From Psychromonas marina (GTDB taxonomy: Bacteria; Pseudomonadota; Gammaproteobacteria; Enterobacterales; Psychromonadaceae): a DNA stretch of 64,000 nucleotides. Position numbers and translations under genes: made by a program. Shown here piece by piece: positions 38,383-53,300 of the stretch. Under the pieces are notes generated by a model that was given only the letters and a program-made list of their open reading frames with translations, had not been told where the DNA came from and did not search any database. The first letter of the stretch is position 1, and each line of letters begins with the position of its first letter. The stretch spans positions 1-64,000 of the forward strand of contig NZ_BSPQ01000010.1 in the NCBI RefSeq assembly GCF_030161115.1. The letters run 5' to 3'.

Positions 38383-41300
38383 ATGTCAGCTATTTTATAC
38401 CGTCTATTTAGATCTCGTTACGATAAGTTACAGAACTTACGTCAATACCTGTGGAATAGAAAAGTGATGACTGCGCGTCGACGTAATACGTATCTGATGG
38501 AGCAGATGGAAAATCGCTATTTGCTCTCAGCAGATGCGGCTCCATTAGCGTTAAGCGCTGAATTGCTTAATGACGAGTTGATGATAGAGCAACTGATTGA
38601 TGCGGGGCTAGCAGAAGCCAGTAACAAACAAGAGTTACAGTTGGTTCGCCAACATGATTATGATGTTGATAATCATGTTGATAATGATATCGGCAATGAA
38701 ACCAGTCCAGACCTAATCACTGCAACTACGACCTCTTTTAACACCGCATCTTCAGACCTAACTTCTACGACTACGCTCCAACCTGCTGACCTTGACCTTT
38801 ACGCTTCTAATCCGAATCAACGATTCACAACCGAATTACTTTCAAATGAACAATTAAGCAGCGATGAATTAGATCAATTAATCACTGATCAAGAGAGTAG
38901 CGTTGCACAGATTTTAGGTGAGCAAACGGTTTCAATTTCAACTGAGGCTGAAACAGAAACAAGTCAGGTAAATCCAGAGCTAAGTATAGCGCCAGAGGCC
39001 AATACAGTAGAGGTTGAAGCACAAGGCTCGCAGGCCAATACAATTCAACATATTCAACAATTAAATGGCCACCAGTTTGTCGTTATTGACCGCTCAGTTG
39101 AAGATTATCGTGCACTGCTAAGCACCTTTATGGGGGATGCCGCTGATGAGTTAGAGTGGCACTCAGAAGCTACTAGTTCTGGTAATGCGTTAGTTGCAGA
39201 ATGGTTTCCAAGTGAAAAAGATAGCGCACTTCAAAATGTCACTCAAAGTACGGATGGTGAAAACAGTAGCGATGAGCATCTTTATGAACGTCCACAGGCA
39301 CAACGCGTCACGGTTGTATTATTGGATGGTGAAGGTGACGGAATTAAGCAGTTAGCGGAGTTATTAGACGATTACGAAGAGGTATCTGCATTACATATTT
39401 TATCGCATGGTGCAGCTGGTTTAATGCGTATGGGGACGGCAAGTTTAGGTAGTTACTCCTTAGAGCGTTACCGTCAGCAACTTGAAGCTTGGGGCCGAGC
39501 ATTAAAAGCCGATGGCGATATATTAATCTACGGCTGTAATATTGCCGAGGGTGAAGTCGGCATTAGTTTTGTGGATCGATTAGCGGGTGTTACCGAAGCT
39601 GATATTGCAGCTTCTGATGACTTGACTGGTAATAGTTTCATTGGTGGCGATTGGATTCTAGAGTCCGAATCTGGTTATATCACGCATCAACTCGACATTA
39701 TGTCTACGGAACAGTTAGCTTTTGCGGCTAATGATCCAAGGTTTGAGGGGCTATTAGCTGCAGATGAACCTCAAAATGTCGCGGTAGTAAATAACAAATT
39801 AGTTATTACCAGTGCTCACCTTACTAATGGTCAGATGATTCACCCTGAAAATGGAACCGTTGTTGTTAATGCCTCTGATACGATTGTCGATTTAAAGGCT
39901 TTTACCAATGCATCAATTGTATTAAAAGAAGTGGCCGCAAAGCTGCGTATGGATATTACTGCTAACGGTAAAACGGTAACCATTGAATTTGAACAAGGAA
40001 AAGAGCTCAAGGGGATAATTGTTGATGATAGTACGACAATTACGCTTCAATCGCGCTTGGAAAGTCTTGATGTAAGCGCTATCAATCAAGTGTCAGTTGC
40101 ACTTGGTCAACTTAAAACCTCTTCATCAGAAGGTACTACGCCAACCAAAGCGATAGAAAACGTTGCAAAAGCAGGTGTCGGTTCCACTACAAATACGGCA
40201 GGTGTAGAACTTAGTTTATTAGCAGGGAAAAATGTTGCTGTTATTCTTGATGGTGGTTCATTGGGAGTGCTTGAAGCTGGATCAATAGCGAGTTCATCGG
40301 ACAATGTTGCTTTACTGATTGCTAAAGGTGGTTTGTTAAGTGAACTTGATTTACTAGGTGATCCTGATTTATCGGTTCATTTTTTGGATGATATTGATGG
40401 CCGTGTCACGCAAGTAGGCACTACTAGCGAATATAAAATCACCGTTGATGGTAATAAAGAGGGGGTTCAACAAGCTTTCAGCCTGAGTCATCTTGCATAT
40501 TTTAATGCAGATGGTGGTAATAATATTGTTCAGATCTCACAAAGAGCTGGTGAAACGAGCACTATTTTTACTGGAGCAGGTAGTGACGTCATTCGTAGTA
40601 GCAGCGGTAATGACAGGATGGAGGGGGGTGACGGAAATGATATTTATACCTTCCTGCCTGGATGGGGGACTGATACCGTTATTGAAACTAACCCCTCGGG
40701 TAAAGCTGATAGCGTCGATTTTAGTGCGATAAGCAATGCTTTGGAAATAGAAATACAACGTTCAATCGTTATTTCCGGTAGCGCTACAAACCCTTCTGGT
40801 TCACAACCACTTGGCATCAAGATAACGGATAATGCTAATTCTGCTAGTGGGGCATTCATTGAAACAATAATTCCTGGTAGTGGGGCAAATACTTACACTG
40901 TCTATGACCATTGGGCTTATCAAAAAAGCGGTGGCAGTAATGGTAAGGTTAAAATTGCAGATGAAAGTTTTTCAGACACGGCTAAACAGATATCCACGCT
41001 TGATTTGAGCAATATTACGCATGACTTAGTGATTAAGCTTGAGGAAAATGGTCATGTAACCGTCACTGCTTTTGATGACACAACCGGTTACACCTATACG
41101 CTAGATGCTTGGGGCATTAAGGATATTAAAACTGGGCAAGGTAAAAACGTTTATCAAATTTATAATGAGAATGCTTTGCTTGGGCATATCATTAAAAACG
41201 ATTCGCCAATCGTACCTGCCAACTATGAAAATATCTTAGATTATTCAGAATTCACTGCAGATGTTGATTTTAATGTCCTATCAATTAATGATGCGCAATT

Positions 41301-44300
41301 AACCTATGCAACAGGTTTAAATTATGCAACGCAGTTAACGAAGGAATCTTATGAGATTAGCTTAGCGGCAGTTAATGCCGATGAAGCTCTTATTTTTGAA
41401 TTAGCAGCAGGAAAAACCACCAGTATTACAAGTGTTGATTTTACTAACCAAGATACGGCCAATCTATTCGCAAAACAGTTACAACAAGCGCTGAATATTG
41501 TTGCTAATGGCGAATCGATTATATCGGTTGAAATTACCAATAGCATTTTGACGTTAACGGTAGAGTCATTAAATAACACATCCAGTATTGTTACTGCCTT
41601 CAAAATGAATGATGTTTCCGCCAATAAGACAAATCGCAGCATGGTTCAATATCAGAATCAGCATGATATACAAATTAATTCTATCATCGGCGCTAATGGT
41701 CAAACGCTTATCAGTGGCGGTGGGGCAACATTTCAATATGCATTATCCTCCTTTATAAATAGTGCTGAACAACGTTCACACGCACTTGTTATTACAGAAA
41801 TGGGCTATGCACAGGGCGAAGCGATTGGGTCTGGTTTTAGCCAAGGGGACGTTATTTCGATTAATGGACCACTAACCGATAATCCTGCTGATATTGATAC
41901 CAGTAAAATTAAAAACGGCATTATGTTATTCGCTAATCTAAAAGCCAATAATATAACCTTAGGTTCAGGAGATGATACGCTAATCGCCAATATCGGTAAC
42001 GATATTGTTGCTGGTGGTAAGGGTGACGACACTTACATCTTTGCTGATAATTGGGGGCAAGATACTCTCCATGAATTGAAAGATGGTGGAACGGATACGG
42101 TTGATTTTACTCGTGTAAGCGATGATTTATCATGGGTTCTTTCCGGAGGTGGATTGACTTCTGGAACGGGTGACCTGACCTGGACTGATGGTATCTCTCC
42201 GGATCAATTAATTGGTACGCAGCAGTCAGATGGAGATGTTAAAGCAACATTTGATTCAGGTGCAAATACGCTCACTGTATCCGACACAGAATTTGATTAC
42301 CTTGAAAATATTGTTGTTGGTACTGGTGCTCAAAACTTCTATTTTGGAGACGATTGGGGTCCTTCAGATGGTAAAGTGGCCGCTAAAATACCAGAGTGGA
42401 TTCGTGGCTTTGTTTCCGATGCTGATCGCCCTTTAAACATTAACACTGCTGCCGCTTCTAATGCTAATCAAGCCATTATTATCGATTTTAGAGATTCGAC
42501 TAAAGCATTGAAGTTTGAATTTAACAATAAGGTAGATGCTGATGGTAATGCTTATACAAGTTTAAAAGTGACAATAGGGTCTAATGGACTCAATCCAGTT
42601 ATTTTCTCACATATAGATGCCAATACAGTTATTTATGGCGGTCGCAACGATAATCTTTTCAAAGTGAATGGTGAAGCGAGCTTTGCCGGTACTTTGATTG
42701 GTGGAGAAGGATTGCGTTCAAATTCAAACATTGGCACAAGTTTATTCAATCTTTCAAAAATAGTTGATTTGGCACTTACACCTATTACAGGTGAAGGTCC
42801 GTCGTTACTGGATTTCCTTAACTTAACGATACCTAATTTTACTGCTATTAATACCATAGATTTCTCTAATGCAATTGCAGATCCTACTTCCGCAGGTTGG
42901 AAAACTGCCGCGCAAAGTTTAATTAACGTTGCGAGCTTAATGGAGAGTAAAACAAACAGCGTTGTTATTAATGAAACCGTTAAAGGTACTGCAGATGTTT
43001 CTGGTGTTCAGACAATCTCTAGTAAATTATCCAGTGGCAGTTTTTATCTGACATATGGCGATTCAACCAGTGGAGAAATTCAGCATGATGCTACCGGATT
43101 AGAAGTGCAAAATGCAATTAAAGAGCTGGTTGGCATCACCGACGTTATTGTCATTGAAGGAGCCTCTGATCAGTTTCAAAAAGTTTGGACTGTCACATTT
43201 AAAGATCCAATGGAATTTCCTAAAAATGGGCTAAAGGTTGTTTTTAAAGATATTGAAGTCGCCATTACTCAAGAGAGAGTTGATTCCGCAGATCCTGCTA
43301 TCGCTAAGCCACAAATCCAAACGATATCAAGTCAACTAAATGACAGCGAAACCTTCCGTTTAGCGGTAGGTGGCAATACAACCGTTACCTTGAAAAATAC
43401 GACCACAGCCTTGGAAATGGAAACGGCTATCAACAAAGCGCTAGGTACCCCCACTCTAAATTTCTCAGCGGTATCTGTTGAAAAAGTTGGCAATGGAATC
43501 TGGGAGGTTACGATTGATGGTAACTCCCCTGAGATTCAAAGTATTGTTGCAGCTGCAGATTACAGTCAAACATTACCTGGCTTCACTGGCACAATTAAGA
43601 ATATCAGTAATATAAACTACGGCGCCGGTGCTAACTTTATGCTCGGTAGCAATATCAGTTTTTCAACAGAAGACGCCAAACAAATTTACGATGTGTTCAG
43701 GTCTAATGATTCTTTGAGCGGTAAAGTTGATGCGATTAAAGCGATTATTAGCGCGGCAGTAGGTTCTATCTCTTTTGGTGGAAATACGTTTGCGGTAACA
43801 GGTAATATTATTGCCAATGCGCTGGGTGTCGATGGTGACTCCACAACTGGACAGGCGGTTGCCAATTATCTGATCAAAAAACTAACTGGTGATGTACTTG
43901 CACCTGGTATCCACGTGATGTCTGGTTTGACCGGCGGTGATACCTACAAGTTTAGTGGAAACTGGGGTGTTGGCATTGTTGCAGAAATTCCTGATATCAA
44001 AATTGATGGCGTAGCCCCTGGTTTTTATGACACCTTAGATTTGTCTGGTGTTGACTCTGATATGCAGATTGATATTTATGAAATTTCTTCTGATAATTTA
44101 GATGAATTTGTGGATCTGTTTCATGGCCTACAAAATGCGGATGGAACAGAGCCTACCGATGCTCCGTTTGCGATTGGCAGTAATATCATCATGGCTCGTA
44201 GCCTTGGTTTTGATGGCCTTTTAGGTAGCCTCGTTCCAAGTGATATTCCATTAGGTAATTATATTTTTGCGAATGGTATTGAGAACTTAATTGGCGGCAA

Positions 44301-47300
44301 GAAAAATAATGTCATTACATTCCATGGTAGCGCTACTTTACCAGGAACCTTAGCCGCTTCGGGTAAATTGTTTGTAGATTATTATCAATCATCGGTCGCT
44401 GCAAATGTGAATGGAGCAGAATTTCAATTTGAACTTCACCCTGAGCTAGATCTTGCTAAAGAACTCGGTCTTCCTGCTGGTACATTTGGTACGATTCCAG
44501 CTGCGGAATTGATTTTTGGAAGTGCAACCGGAATTGATGGAAACCGTCTATTAGGTGTCGATGAATGGTTAGGTTTAAGTGGGCTAACAACTCAGTTTGC
44601 GGTCACCAACCTAAGCGGTGCTTATGACAGTCCATTTGATGATATATTAAAAGGTAATCATGGCGATAACACCTTCGTGCTTGGTGCTGGAGGAACAGAT
44701 ACGGTTATCGGTGATGGTGATCCCGACTCATTTTCTTTCTTAGAAACCAGAAAAGCAGATTCAGATACCGTCATATTTTCTAATAGCTCAACGGGCGTAG
44801 TTGCTGATCTTAATAAAAATAAAGCTTGGTTAGTTGCAAATGCGAATGATGGTACCCAACCAGCAAATGCAAGCGTAACTCAAACACAAAATATCCTTGA
44901 AAAACAACACTTGGAAATATTTGGACTTAGTGGCGATATAACCCTAGGTTTTGGAACGGATACGACAACCTTTTCTATTTTAGGCTTAACGGCCGCTACT
45001 ATTGAAACAAAGTTAAATTCACTGACATCTATCACCACAGCAGGTGGTGTGACTGTTGCGCCTGATTTACTTTCGGGTTATGTGATTACTTTTGATGATG
45101 TAGGTGATCGTGAAGCAATTATGGTTGATGATAGTGCTGTTGTTGGAATATCTATTACAGAAACATTAGCGGGTGTTGACTTGACTAGTCCTGCGACTCA
45201 GTTGCTGCAGTTGGCGATGGGGTCGGCTGGCACATTTACATTAACCTTACCTGATGGGGTTAATCCTTCTGTAACAACGACTGCTTTGAATGCCGCAACA
45301 CTTGACCTAGTGACATTACAAACAGCCATAGATGATGCCTATGGCGATCTAGTTTCTGCTGCCACGATCAGTGTCATGGGAGATTTAGCAACGGGCTTTA
45401 CATTATCCTTTGTGGAAGACGGTGTTCAGGCTTTAGTTACTTATACTGATATCAGTCTAGAAAAATCACTGCTTGAAGAAACCTTCAAAGGTAATCAAAA
45501 CAGTATAGAGATTCAAGTTGACGCGGATGGTGGTATTTTTGCGTTGCAATACGGTGCTGAAACCACCAATGCCATGGGCTGGCCTGCAACATCATCCATG
45601 ATTGAAACTGCTCTGGAAAGCCTTACTAACATAACCGATGTCGCGGTGACCATTACTGGAAATATTATTCAAATATACATTGCTGATGCACTAAAAAATG
45701 GCGATGATTTTTATACCATGGATATGATCCATGAAAATGTTGAAATAAAAAGTAGCGGGATAACGCTTCATAGGTCCAATGGCGGTTCAAGCTTGAGCCA
45801 AGAAACCTATATTTTGAACGTTGTGCAGAATACAACGGGTACATTTAAACTCCAGTTGCCTATTATTAACCCTTCTGATTTATTGTCACCGACACCTACG
45901 ACGGATGTTATCGATATTGCTACGCTTGATGAGGCTACATTTCAAGCGGCTATTGATACTGCTTACGGGGATACAACCCCAAGGGCTACTATTATTGTTT
46001 CTGGCAATCTTACAAGCGGTTTTACACTTACCTTTGCAGAGTTCAATATCACCGGTTATAAGCGTACCAATGTAGAAATATTAGAAAATAACGCCTCCGA
46101 TGAAACGATTGCGATTGGCTCTTTAATCAAGTCTGCGGATACTGGCCAAAACGTCACCATGGAATCGATTGAGAATTTAGGTGGCGGACGTTTAAATGAC
46201 TTGTTAATTGGTAACAACCAAAAAAATACATTCGTTTTTGATGATTCTCTTAAAGACAGTGATGGAAATGTCGTTGGTTTTGGTACTGATATTGTTATTG
46301 GTGGAGATGGAGAAGACACGTTAGATTTTTCAAAAATAAAAGGAGATATTACTGAGCAACAAATTTCTGAAAACCTTCGAGTAATAACCATACTCAATGA
46401 ATCAGTCACTAGCACTATTATTGCCCAAGGCATCGAAAAAATAATTACCCCTAAGAGCATTTACAACGTTTCATTCTTACGTGTTGAGTTGGATGCAGAA
46501 AAAGGCATTACAGATATACCAACCAAGGCTTCAACAAGTGCCTTAAGTGTTGCTGCGATTGGAACGGCTAACCCTTTAGTGCAGGCGCAAAGCTCAGATA
46601 CAGATGACCTATGGGCGGAAGCGAAAAATCGATGGATTACTGCGGGGGTGTCTAGTGCCATTGTTGATGCCTTAGACTACCAATTTGATGACCTATCTAC
46701 CTATTCTCCAACCTTGATTGCGAACTCTTCAACAGACTTAATTACGCTTGATGATACTGCTGCTGGTTATGGTTGGTTTATCGACCTGACCGAGAGTTTC
46801 GACGATGAATTTGATGCTAACGGGGTTGCGAACGCGGGTAATGATGCTGAAACTGGCATAGATTTGCTGACCGTCATGTTGCATGAAATTGGTCATACAC
46901 TTGGCTTAGAGCATACCGACTCTGGTTTATTAGCCAGCCAAATCAATAAGGGGGTGCGTTACGATTTAACGGGAATAGACGCAAGCCTATTACCTTTATT
47001 AACGGCAACGACTAATTCAAGTCAATTATCAATAGGCTTAGATGCATTTGCCGACTGGAGTAATAACCTTGGCAACCAAATTGACGGTTACCTCGATGGC
47101 TTTAAAATACCTATTATTGGTTTAAGTGCGGTTGATTTATTTGGTGGATCCATTGTTGGTGATGCATTGGACAGTACTTTTATTGGTAATAAGGTCGATC
47201 TGATTAAGACCGCTACAGATAGCTTTTTCACTTCAGCTGCGCCTGGTGCATCGATAGATGAACTGATTGATTATTTGAATACAAACAGCGACAGTGATTA

Positions 47301-50300
47301 TTCATTTGTAAGAAGTACAGGTGGAGGAACCAGTGAGATAGGTGTCACGCTTAAACTTGCGGAAGAAACACTGAGCTTGAGTTCATTCGGCGAAGATGGT
47401 TTGTCCTTTGATCTTGCTGAGTTGGGGATAGATTTACCTATTCCAAAATTTAACCTACCACTAGATTTTAGTTTTGATGCAGGCGTCCATGATTTCGATT
47501 TCACGGCGGGTATCGACCTTGATTTTGCCTTTGGTATTGATGCTGATGGTGCGTTCTATGTGACCAATATCGGCGTAGAGGGAACGCTTGAAGTTGGGGG
47601 CGGGCTCAATAATGTCAGTGCCGTTGATGAAGCTACTCGCACTGTTACTGTAGAAGGAGAAGTTGAAGATTACGCAGTTGGGGAGATGCTTTTCTGGGAT
47701 GGCGTTTCCGGTAATAGCGGTTATTACACCATCGAAGAGATTAGAGTTAATGAATCTGATCAAGTCGAGTTGATCTTCGAAGAGGAGATAAGCGTTGACT
47801 TAGAAGGCGTTTTTGGTTCATTACAGCGTACCTTTGATATGAGCGTTAGCTTAGGGCCTATAGGACTTACTGCAGAAAATGCGGTTGTGGCAATGGAGGC
47901 AAGTTTTGGTATATCTGCAGATGGTACTTTAACCATTTTTGATTTGTTGAACGACTCTACTGGCGCTCGCATTTCTCAACCCAATCTTGATGGAACAGCT
48001 GGCTATAGCTTGTTGTTACCCGTGACCCCTAAATTTGATTTACCGGGTATTGAAACCAATACCGGTATTATCTCTGCAAGCAGTGCCGATTTAGGTTCAG
48101 ATGTTGGAATACTTGAACTGTTTGCGTCTATCCCAACGACGCTTAACGTTGAAGGCATGGAAGACCTTCTAAAACTATCTGGACTTTCTCTAGATATGAT
48201 TTTAGCTGCACTAGAAGACATGTTTACCGATCTTGTTGGTATCAATGAAGACGTTTGGGTTAACAGCCTGAGTCCAAATGATATTTATGCTGAACGTTAT
48301 GTTGCAGTACAGATTGGTGGTGCGGATAGTGTGCCATTATACGAAATGCCTGCATCAACCTTAATCGAAACGACAGTATTAAGTGATTTTGAATTGAATG
48401 CAAACATCACCTCTGTGCAGGTCAATGATGGTGGTACGGTTCGTACAATCAGTGGATGGAAGGATGTTGCGACAGGTGATGAGCGTTATCTAGGTTATGA
48501 AGACTCTGGTACTTTGTATCTTTACGAAGCTGAAATTGATGCTGCTATAGTTTCTGCTGCAGGGTTTGTTTCTCAATTCAGACGAGATGATAGCGATGCT
48601 AGTACACGCAACGTATTAAATTCAGATGGGTTAAATATATCGTTAAATAAATATATTAGCGGTGATCCTTCAATCTCCTTCTGGGGAAGAGAAGAGATAG
48701 ATGCTAATGGTGTTACAGAAGTTGTGGCCTATGAAGAGCATTGGACTCATGTTGCAAGCTACCTAGATAGCCAAGGAACCTTTAGTGAAAATGCAGCGGT
48801 CACTGACCTTACTGGTGTAGGTGTTGATCACAGCTTAACCTTAACCAACGGTTTGCTAAAATCTGGTTCGCTTTATCAAAATATTGAAATAATTGATCAG
48901 TCAGTGGCAGATTTACTGGGCGATGGTGCTGACTTTGTAGAGAAGTTAGGTGCTGCAATTAGTGATACTAGAGCATTTTTGAATGCGACGGATGGCGCTG
49001 GGATAGGTGAACTTGCAGATAAACTAAATCAGGAATTACAAGGTGCATTTGGTCTCGGTAGTGACTTTACGCCATTGAGTTTTGGTTATGCTAATTCTAC
49101 CTTCACAGCTGATTTTGATCTCGCTTATGAATATACAGACGAGCTAGAGCTTACCTTTGACCTTGAAGATTTAGGGCTTGGTGATGCGTTTGATATCACG
49201 CCTCTAACTGCTGAAGCCAGTACCAATATTGATCTTCGTGCTTATGCAGAACTTACCGCCGGAATTGGTTTTGACTTATCTAATGTTTTTGCTCCGGACT
49301 TATACCTAGAGTCAACATCAGGGTTTTTCGCAGGCGTTACTGGGGATGCCTTTGATATCGAAATGTTGCTCGGAATACACAGTGATCTGGGGTTAGGTGA
49401 TATTGGTTTTATCATTGACGAAGGAAGTATGTCCGTAGATGCAGAATTTGCCATTGGCTTTGATGAGCCGGGTGAACTTGTTGATGGAGATGTTATTTAT
49501 GATGGTCGGATTGACTTTAGTGACATTGTTGAAGCCTTTATCGTTGAAGGCCAAGCAGATGTGCTAGTTGATTTACCTATGTACTTCCCAATCAAGGCAT
49601 TACCGATTGGTGGAACAACCTCCGACATAAATAAAGATGGTTATGCTGATAATGTCTTACATTTTGATGCAGGGGCAAGCATCTCTTTAGAAGATGGCTT
49701 TGATTTTAATGGCATAAATTATCAAGTACCTGAATTCAAAATGGATTTTGGTGGCATTGCACTGCTGTATTCACTATTGAATGATCCGCAAGTTGTATTA
49801 AGTGGATTAAATGGTTTCTTTAGCGGTATAGACAAAGTTGCAGAGGGTATAGGTAGCATTGAATTGCCTTTAATTGGGGGGGAAGCTTTCGATGATATGG
49901 CCGCAAGTTTAAACAGTGTGCGCTCAGCAGTAATGGATGTACGTCTAGCTGTCCCTACAGGTTATGTCACTGATAACGTTATTCCTGATGGCCAGACCAT
50001 TACGGATGGGAAAGTTAGCCTGACCAACCTTTTAGAGCAAATGATTGATAAAGATGATGGCGTTTTCGATGTGATTGTTAATGCTATCAGAGAGGCGCTA
50101 TACGAAGGCCTTAAAGACATTAATGATTCATTGTTTGGGTTTGTCGTACCGGTTTTAGATGAATATGGCAATCTTCAATATAGTGAGGATGGAAAAATCA
50201 TCACTAAACGACCACAAAGTAGTGATGATATACAGTTAACTTTATCTCCTGAAGGTGCGTTATCTTTTAATATTATGTTTGGTGGTGTCCTTGTTGGTGA

Positions 50301-53300
50301 CAAAGTAGAAGTCATTGAAGATGGGGTAGTTACTAGCAGTTATGTTAATCCCGAAGATATTGCTATTGATTTCTCTGTTGGCCTGGAAGGTCTTAATTTA
50401 GATGTTGATGCCAAAATACAAGTTGCTCTTGATTATCTAATGGGCATTGGATTAGGTATTGATGGCGGTGGTATTTATCTTGATACCAGTGGGATTAATA
50501 GTGAAGGGGAGGAGATCACTCTTGACCTTAAAGCCAATTTTACCACGGAGAATGATGGTTCAACTTTTGCTTATGAAGCGGGTACTGATTATACCGACCC
50601 TGATCTACTAGCTAATCATACTTCAGTCAGCGCTACCCTCGGTTTTCTCACCATGGATCTATATGGTGAAGCGGGCATTAATGGTCATCTAGGGCTTGAT
50701 ATTAAAGATGCGGATGGTGACGGAAAATGGAGAGGTGAAGGTATCTCCTTGGGACTCAATGCGAGTGCGGTTGCATATGCTGATGTATTTGCCGTTGCAG
50801 CGACAACCGCCGGCGCTATTTTACCATCGATGAATACCTTTATTGAATATGATCAGGTTTTGGGTAATGCAACGTGGTCTAGTAACAATGGTTTTAATTT
50901 TGAAACGGGTCTGCCAGAAGTTGTGTTAAGGGATGTAACCCTTGATGCAGGCTCTATTATGGATAGCTTTTTGGGTGACTCACTCAAAATTATCAAAGAT
51001 ATTATTGACCCGCTGCGTCCCGTAGTCGATTTATTAACAATGGAGCTTGATTTAGGCTTCACAACCATGCAATTTTTAGATTTAGCTTATCTAAAATTAC
51101 CAGCAGAAGTGGTTGATACTGCTAAAAAAGTATTGGCTGTATTAAAGTCAACCATCGAGTTTATTGATTCAGTTGATGGGATGGGCGGTACGCTTAATTT
51201 TGGTGATTTTTATCTCACAGAAGCATTCCTTATGGCTAAGGACTCTCAAGTCTCTGCAGAAGATACTAAAAAATCAGATGGTAGCCAGAAGTCAACGGCG
51301 AGTGGTGGAGAAGGTTCAAGTTCTGTTGCTGCTGGGCCAGATCAGAAAGGATTAGACAAAAATACCGCAGGGCCTGGTGTTACGCTTAATGATACAAGAC
51401 GTTTCCGTTTACCTATTCTTGAAGATCCTGCATCTGCATTGGGTTTATTAACAGGTAAAACAGTTGATTTGTTCTGGTATGACTTACCTGATCTTGATCT
51501 CGAATTTTTATACAGTAAATCTTACCCAATTTATCCTGGTTTGAATGCCATCATAGGTGGCTCGATTGGCGTAGAAACTAATTTTGACTTTGGTTTTGAT
51601 ACCAGTGGTTTCATCGAATTCCAACAATCTGACTACGATCCATCACAAGCTTGGCGCATCATGAATGGTTTCTATCTCGATGATCACGGCGCTGAGAATA
51701 CAGCCGGTGATTTGGATGAGGTTACCCTGACGGCACAAATTTTTGCAGGCCTATCATTGGGCCTTGGCGGCTTTGTAGAAGCTGGGATTATTGGTGGTAT
51801 CGAAGCTGTTATTGGCTTTGATTTGAATGATAAATTAACCGAGTTTGAAGATGGTAATCCGATTGGTGACGGTAAGTTATACGGCGCAGAGTTAATTGAG
51901 CGTATCACTCACGGACCGCAGTGTCTATTTGATGTTCACGGACAGTTAGCACTGTTTATAGAAGCATTCTTGTGGGTAGGCATTGAGACTCCTTTTGCAA
52001 CTATTACTATTTTTGAAGCAAGAGATCGATTTGTAGAAGAAGTCATTGCATCCTTTGAATGGGAGTGTGTACACACATCTCCCGAACATCTGACTCGTTA
52101 TGATGCGGCTAGCAAGGAGTTAACGCTTGAGTATTGGGGGGATGATTCTGATGTAGCTAATGCCTTTACTGTTCAAGGACTTGATCGTGATACGCCTTGG
52201 ACAATTGAATCTTTATTCAAGCTCGGCATGCTTGATTTTGATTATTACACAAGTTCAGAGCTAGCAACGTTGTCGACAACATTATTAGGCCTTACAAATG
52301 GTAATGATGAAGATATTATCATTGTCAGCACAGGGCAGCGTGTTGAAGTTTATGGTGCTAATGCAGTTAATACATTAAAAGTTAAAGGCACTGGTAATCA
52401 AGATTCTTACCGAATCAGCAAACTCGATGGAATTATAAATAGTATTGATTTTGCAGACTTAGGTGATGGTAATGATGTTGTTGAAATCAATCTGAATGGT
52501 AAAGCTGATATCAATACATCGACCCTCTCAGCAGGTGTCTTTCAGCCACAAATTACGCCACTCAATATCTTCATTAATGGTGGTTTAGGGCACGATACGA
52601 TCGTTATTAATGCCGGTGATAGCGGCGATACGGTAGGTAATATCATACTCAAAGGGGATTCTGGAGACGATATTATCTCTGTTGATTCCACTATCAAAGC
52701 CGATATTATGATGATTGGTGATGAGGGGAACGATAGCTTATACCTTGATGGTGAAGATGTTGGTTATAAAAGCTTTGTTGCACTTGCGGGAACCGGTAAT
52801 GATTCGATCTTTAGTGGTGCCGCTGACGATATTATTTTTGCTGATGACACGATAACTACGGTTAATGCAATCACTCTTTTAAATTTAGCCGCCGCTGGCA
52901 TTGATATGTCTAATGCAGCAGAGAGAGCAGCGGTTTATGCACTTGTTTTACAAGAGAGCAATAAGCGTGGTGGTATGGATACGATTGCCACTTATGGTGG
53001 CGCAGACTTTATTGATTCAGGTGATGAAACCGTTGCTCCGACAACGACTGCTGGCATAATCAGTTCCTATTACAAACCCGATGGCACACCTTTTGACAGT
53101 AGTAGATATGATGCTGACACTGGGCTTGTGACGTTGACTACAACAGAAATTCTGGAAGAAGATTTCAAGCTACAAAATGTACATGGTGATGTCATTATGG
53201 GCGGAAGTGGCGATGATATTATTTATGCAGGTTCGGGAAACGATCAAATTTCTGGTGGCTCAGGTGAAAATGAGGTGCATGCAGGCGAAGGTGATGATCT

